This document shows, one piece after another, positions 60,172 to 64,000 of a DNA stretch of 64,000 nt. The position numbers and the translations under genes are program-made. The stretch comes from Rutstroemia sp. NJR-2017a BVV2 (taxonomy: Eukaryota > Ascomycota > Leotiomycetes > Helotiales > Rutstroemiaceae): positions 124,001 to 188,000 of the forward strand of contig NJPS01000024.1 of NCBI GenBank assembly GCA_002946415.1, given 5' to 3'. Each line of letters begins with the position of its first letter. Positions within the stretch are counted from its first letter, which is position 1. The notes under the pieces are model-generated. The model did not search any database, had not been told where the DNA came from, and saw only the letters and a program-made list of their open reading frames with translations.

Positions 60172-60233
60172 CAAAGCTTCAACATTATACTGCACAATAA
60201 CCCCAATTCATTATCCCAACCCACTTCGAACAA
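60172..60233 (+). repeat. 62-bp duplicated segment, copy 1
   Basis: This starts AAGCTTCAA and ends AACAATG. It matches 60379-60439 at roughly three quarters of positions, most changes being transitions. Both copies end in an ATG that opens a frame. Confidence 0.7.
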
Positions 60234-60378
60234 TGAATGGGTCTGCTGAGGTACGTACCTGCCTGCAATCACTACAGTCGAGTGGCCCAATCCACTTCGA
60301 ATAATAGGTCCGGAGAACCACCCTTATACTGAAGCTCTTTCCAGGTGCTGAGGATCACGATAGGAAATAAAATACTCG

Positions 60379-60439
60379 AAGCTCCAAATCATACTGTACA
60401 ATCACCCTAATTCATCGTCGGAACCCATTTTGAACAATG
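60379..60439 (+). repeat. 62-bp duplicated segment, copy 2
   Basis: The diverged copy of 60172-60233, about 206 bp downstream. Its terminal ATG (60437) starts the membrane-protein frame 60437-60691. Confidence 0.7.
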
Positions 60440-60492
60440 GGACTAATGCACCTCCTGCACCTTCTTTATCGGGTAGTGAAGACCGGTATGCT

Positions 60493-60780
60493 GGCATTCT
60501 GCCTCGTTTCCGCAATCTACTTCTGGAAGAAGAACGATCCTGCCTGGGTTGTGACAGCGGTGATGGCAGCGGCATTCTGCCTTGTGTCGACGATTATAAT
60601 TCTGGAAGAAGGACGATCTTGCTTATGTTCTGAGGAGAGCGGCATTCTGCCTCATATCGACGATCTATTTTTAGAAGAAGGACGATCTTGACTAGATCCT
60701 GAAGATAGCGGCGATGGCAGCGGCATTCTGCCTCGTGTCGACGATCTACTTTTGGAGACCTGGCGTACTGGAAACCGAAT
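60493..60780 (+). repeat. Four degenerate 70-81 bp tandem units
   Basis: Units begin GGCATTCTGCC at 60493, 60571, 60641 and 60722, spaced 78, 70 and 81 bp. Each continues with a TCGACGATCTAC-like block, and three keep the GGAAGAAGGACGATC block. Read in the original phase, each encodes AFCLVSTIYFW. The second unit has a one-base insertion that shifts the frame. Confidence 0.75.
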
Positions 60781-60789
60781 TCACCATCG

Positions 60790-60952
60790 GGCAAAAGAAA
60801 AAAAATTGGTTCTCGAAGGAGGAACAGATCGCGTTCCGCTACGACGGATACTAGTCGACAGTTTTGGCCTCGATAGCAAATTTTGACGGTCTTCCTGAAG
60901 CTGGAATCATCATGAAGACGAGGAAAGAAAAGCTGGTTCTCGAAGAAGGAAG
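60790..60952 (+). repeat. Paired 32-bp segment
   Basis: A segment around TTGGTTCTCGAAGGAGGAAC (60790-60822) recurs as CTGGTTCTCGAAGAAGGAAG (60920-60952), about 130 bp apart. It belongs to the same duplicated locus. Confidence 0.6.
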
Positions 60953-61628
60953 GTATGTTCTTCTCCTACTAGGGATAGTTTGGAAGTGAATGGATGGAAA
61001 AGATCTTTGCGTATATGGCTGTGAGTTTTAGGGGGGGAGGAGCGTGGTGGAGGGGCTTGTTTGGTTTTACATGTTGAGGAATTGCACAACCTGGATTGTC
61101 TCGTGCCTAACCAGACATCCACTTTGATGTAATGCATGAGATACAGCTCAATGATGGAAAAGGAAAACAGGAGCTGACTACTATATACAGATAGATTTTT
61201 GTTGCTTCGTCATTTTGTTGCCTCGTCATTGGCGATGAACTACTCATCATTTTCCCGTCCATGGGAGCAGCGATCAAAAGTCTTGACACCAGAAAATTAC
61301 CACGGAAGAACTGGCATGCGGAATGTACGAAAAGACCCTCTATGCCAACGGCGAGCTGAGCAGCTGGAATGCGAACCCAGTTCTGGTTCCGAAAGACAAA
61401 TCCGCAAATCCAAATCCAAACGCAGAGGTACGAGTCACATTCGATTACAGCCATCTGGAAGAAGAAAAGGAGCTCATGGATGTTCTATTCTACACGGTCT
61501 GGCTCCTTTGGGGCTTCATTTTGCGGATTCTGTCAAGTTGTGTGGGGGGGGGGATGTATTGTGATACTTAGATGGGGTTAATCGGTAGTTGGAGAAGGAG
61601 GACGAGGAGAGGAGATACGGAGGAAGAG

Positions 61629-61760
61629 GGGTCGGTTTAAGGGGAAGAATGTTATGGCGGGGGTGAGGGAGAGGAGGAAGGAGGAGGAGATAGAGGAAGG
61701 GAGATGGGGCGATTTAAGGGAAAGAAAGTTATGGCAGGGGCGAGGGAGAGGGGGAAACAG
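61629..61760 (+). repeat. Tandem duplication, 77-bp period
   Basis: The string TTTAAGGG followed by GTTATGGC and a purine-rich run occurs at 61636 and again at 61713. The units differ at a few positions only. Confidence 0.7.
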
Positions 61761-63786
61761 GGAAGGATGAATCTAGATAGGTAGATACTTGATGACGGTT
61801 GGGGTTTGGGGGAGAATCAGTCGTTTGGGTGTCCGCGGATTGTTGAAAGACATTCACCGTTTGAGAAAGTGGGTGTAGTTGTTTAGTTAGATAGAAGAAT
61901 GATGCAGTCGATTCGAGAAGAATTGCTCGTTTCGGCACAGGTGCATTGTCTTATCTGTCCAACCAAGGAGAACGAAGTACGAAGTCAATGGTTTCATGAA
62001 AAGAAAGCTGAACGCAGATATGTTAACGTTAACGTTACTTTATATCTTGCTACCTAGTATTGTACCGTTTTCTTGATAGTTCGTTGTCCGGAGGTTGGTG
62101 GCGTTTACTTGTCCTGGCGTGCGCTGGTCTTTGGTTTATCATGTGTTGAGCGTAGGTGTGCGGTAGAAGGAAGCCGGTAATTTGGATCCCAGGATGGAGT
62201 AGTATGCTGGTGGTTTGTCTTGAAGAGGGGCAGGTAGAGAAGATTGATATATATAAGTTAGTCTTGCGTTCTGTTTATACACAAGTAGATCTTCCTTCTG
62301 AGTCTAAGGCCCCTTGGGGTTACTTTGGGTATTGTGTCGCATCGTCTGTAATGATTCCATATCACTCGTCTAGAATGGGACTCGGCTGATATCTTCCATA
62401 ATGACAGCCAGCACAAGGAGTTCCTTTCATTTTCACAGACAGATGGACTTGTGGATAGTGCGGTCATCGGGTCAGATTTCAATTGCTGTCGGATGATATC
62501 CGATTGTTCATGGACCTTGTGGCAGGTACGGAAGATGTTTGATGCTTTGTCTAGTTTGTGGTGTTGGATCGATCTGGTACCTACAAGTGCGGATGGGCTA
62601 GATTCCCGAAAGCCCAAGGGACGCACAGTCGGATGGGATGTACGAGAAGACTGCAACCTATCCTATCCGAGGTAGCTGTATAGGTCCAAGAGATCTGTAG
62701 GAAATTCCGGTTGACCTTCGGAGAGTCGACTTCCTGTAGAGCTGGAGGAGGTTACAGTATTTGAACTGCATAAGTCAGTACAAGGAAGGTGATTGATCTA
62801 GGAAGCTAGGGGTAACTAGTAAGTAGTACGCCAGCGAAGGAGGATAGCACCGGCATGGCTTATTTTCTTTACACAACAGTATACTCCGACAAACCTATGG
62901 TAAATATGGAACTATAGAGCCCCCTGAGAGGCCTATATGACATCCGATCTGCATATATGTTTCCTACGGCCTGCTGAGGTACTAAATCCAAAAAGCCGTG
63001 TGAGCGGAACGGCCATCCAAGGAAAGGGGATACAACCAACTTACTGATATAAGACCCCTAGAATACCGGTCCCGCTGGAAATTCTCGTCGAATATTCGTA
63101 CGCAGGCGAAGCGTATAATCATGCTATCGCAGTATCTCTCGAGGTGCTGCGTCGTTGCGTCGTCGCATCATTGAACAGAGCGTAACGATAAATTGACTCG
63201 CGAAGCTGGAAAGAGGCGATTCGAATCGTTCCTTCGTAATGAATAAATATCTTTTAGGGTATGACAAGTATATAAAAAGAAGTCAGGACTGCTTGTCCAG
63301 CGATGGTTGTGCGATGGATGTCCTAAAAGGAAATATGTCAGCACGTGAGCGACGAGGACCGAAAAGCTCTAGCGTTGTAACACGAATTTAACCACATATC
63401 AACTCCCTCGGACCAAACTTTTGCGGAAGCTTTTCCGCAGTAACCTCACCGTCACTCACTCCTCCAAGAAGGTCTTTCGTAGAGTATCCCCTTCCTGTTT
63501 CTTCGTTTGAATTTTGCTGATTTTGTTAGGTGGTTTTGAGTAACGGGTTGAGCTAGGTCTTGGGATTGACATGCGGGGGGGGATGGGAGAAGTGTAGATG
63601 AGGAGGGAGAGGTATAAAGAAAGAAGAAAAGAAAAAAGAAAAAGGAGAGAAAAGAAAAAATGGAGAGGAGAAGAGAAGGCAGAAGAGAGCAGAACAGAAG
63701 CTCAAATGGGATTGATGTGGTTGGCCGAAGCCCGAAATGAAGAGTGAATTTGGAGGCCATTGGTGGTTCCAAAAAGAGAGGTCGCT

Positions 63787-63884
63787 CCTTCTTCCTCTTC
63801 TTCTTCCTCTTTCTCTTTCTCTTCCTCTTTCTCTTCTTCTTCTTCTTCTTCTTCTTCTTCTTCTTCTTCTTCTTCTTCTTCTTC
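63787..63884 (+). repeat. CTT/CTTCCT pyrimidine microsatellite
   Basis: Mixed CTTCCT and CTTTCT units lead into an uninterrupted CTT run of about 17 copies (63832-63884). The minus strand then reads as a poly-Lys protein, which is not a gene. Confidence 0.93.
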
Positions 63885-64000
63885 TGCTTCACATTCGCAC
63901 AGCGTAACCTCTCCTCCTCGCCTGCACCATAACCTCCCGCCCCCTAAACCTCCCCGCTCGTTCCCCCTCCATCACCTCCTCCATCACCTCTTCCTCCGCC

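Larger units (their letters stand above)
60231..61571 (+). pseudogene. Doubtful repeat-derived membrane-protein locus
   Basis: Several stretches read like protein but do not form one clean frame. From the ATG at 60231 a six-codon exon (MNGSAE) ends in a GTACGT donor. The frame 60437-60691 encodes a hydrophobic repeat (AFCLVSAIYFW, then MAAAFCLVSTI) before drifting out of phase. From 60714, MAAAFCLVSTIYFWRPG runs to KNWFSKEEQIAFRYDGY and a stop at 60852. From 61292, after a CACCAG acceptor, KITTEELACGMYEK leads to ANPVLVPKDKS, FDYSHLEEEKEL and a membrane segment (VLFYTVWLLWGFILRIL), ending at 61571. Either a small multi-exon membrane-protein gene expanded by duplication and is decaying, or the introns are beyond hand reading. 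I do not recognise the family. Confidence 0.35.
61572..64000. other. Terminal low-complexity intergenic region
   Basis: 2.4 kb with a purine-rich tandem duplication, a GTTAAC palindromic run (62021-62036), and A/G-rich then CTT-rich DNA from 63580 to 63890. Short frames only. The C-rich last 100 bp could begin another gene beyond the edge, but nothing can be assigned. Confidence 0.45.

Noticed and set aside
59640..63760. Apparent similarity between 59690-59800 and 63670-63760 (GGTCGTCCGAAGC versus GGTTGGCCGAAGC and flanks).
   Set aside because: Agreement extends over only about 40 bases at low identity in purine-rich DNA, too weak to call a dispersed repeat by eye.
63452..63892. A 146-codon minus-strand frame with a poly-Lys N-terminus.
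   Set aside because: It is made by the CTT microsatellite and A/G-rich DNA; the rest has no protein character.

Overview
The window is nuclear DNA of a filamentous ascomycete (Pezizomycotina; Leotiomycetes/Helotiales is my best guess from overall protein character, not proven). The reasons are short introns of about 47-130 nt with GT..AG borders, a palI/RIM9 pH-signalling gene, an AspE-type septin, a 573-residue fungal ATP sulfurylase with an APS-kinase-like tail, and long, gene-poor intergenic DNA rich in microsatellites. I resolved sixteen protein genes, fifteen of them with worked-out starts and stops, plus one doubtful repeat-derived locus. I found no rRNA, tRNA, CRISPR array or intact transposon.

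Layout. 1-4.8 kb: the 3' part of ADE1 (+), then a large secreted Ser/Thr-rich wall protein (-). 6.6-10.2 kb: an RRT8/LDS-type membrane protein (-) and PAPS reductase MET16 (-). 14-20 kb: an acyltransferase-3 membrane enzyme (-), a small hydrophilic protein (+) and an AYR1-like reductase (-). 21-24 kb: an 852-residue unrecognised basic/Pro-rich protein (-). 26.8-32 kb: a 1645-residue caspase-like protein (+), the most unusual gene here. 33-37.3 kb: ATP sulfurylase MET3 (-) facing away from ISD11 (+). 38.4-44.3 kb: a basic/acidic nuclear-type protein (+) converging on a Vasa/Ded1-like DEAD-box helicase (-). 46.8-53.7 kb: a mitochondrial ADCK/Mcp2-type kinase-like protein (-) diverging from palI/RIM9 (+). 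57.4-59.1 kb: septin aspE (+). 60-64 kb: a patch of local duplications around a doubtful membrane-protein locus, then microsatellites.

How the genes relate. MET3 and MET16 catalyse the first and third steps of sulfate assimilation, and ISD11 serves the cysteine desulfurase that supplies sulfur for Fe-S clusters. So three sulfur genes lie within 27 kb, though unrelated genes separate them. The rest are housekeeping or envelope genes (purines, lipid metabolism, septation, pH sensing) with no operon-like logic.

Exon coordinates were derived by hand from reading frame and splice sites. All CDS models given close in frame.
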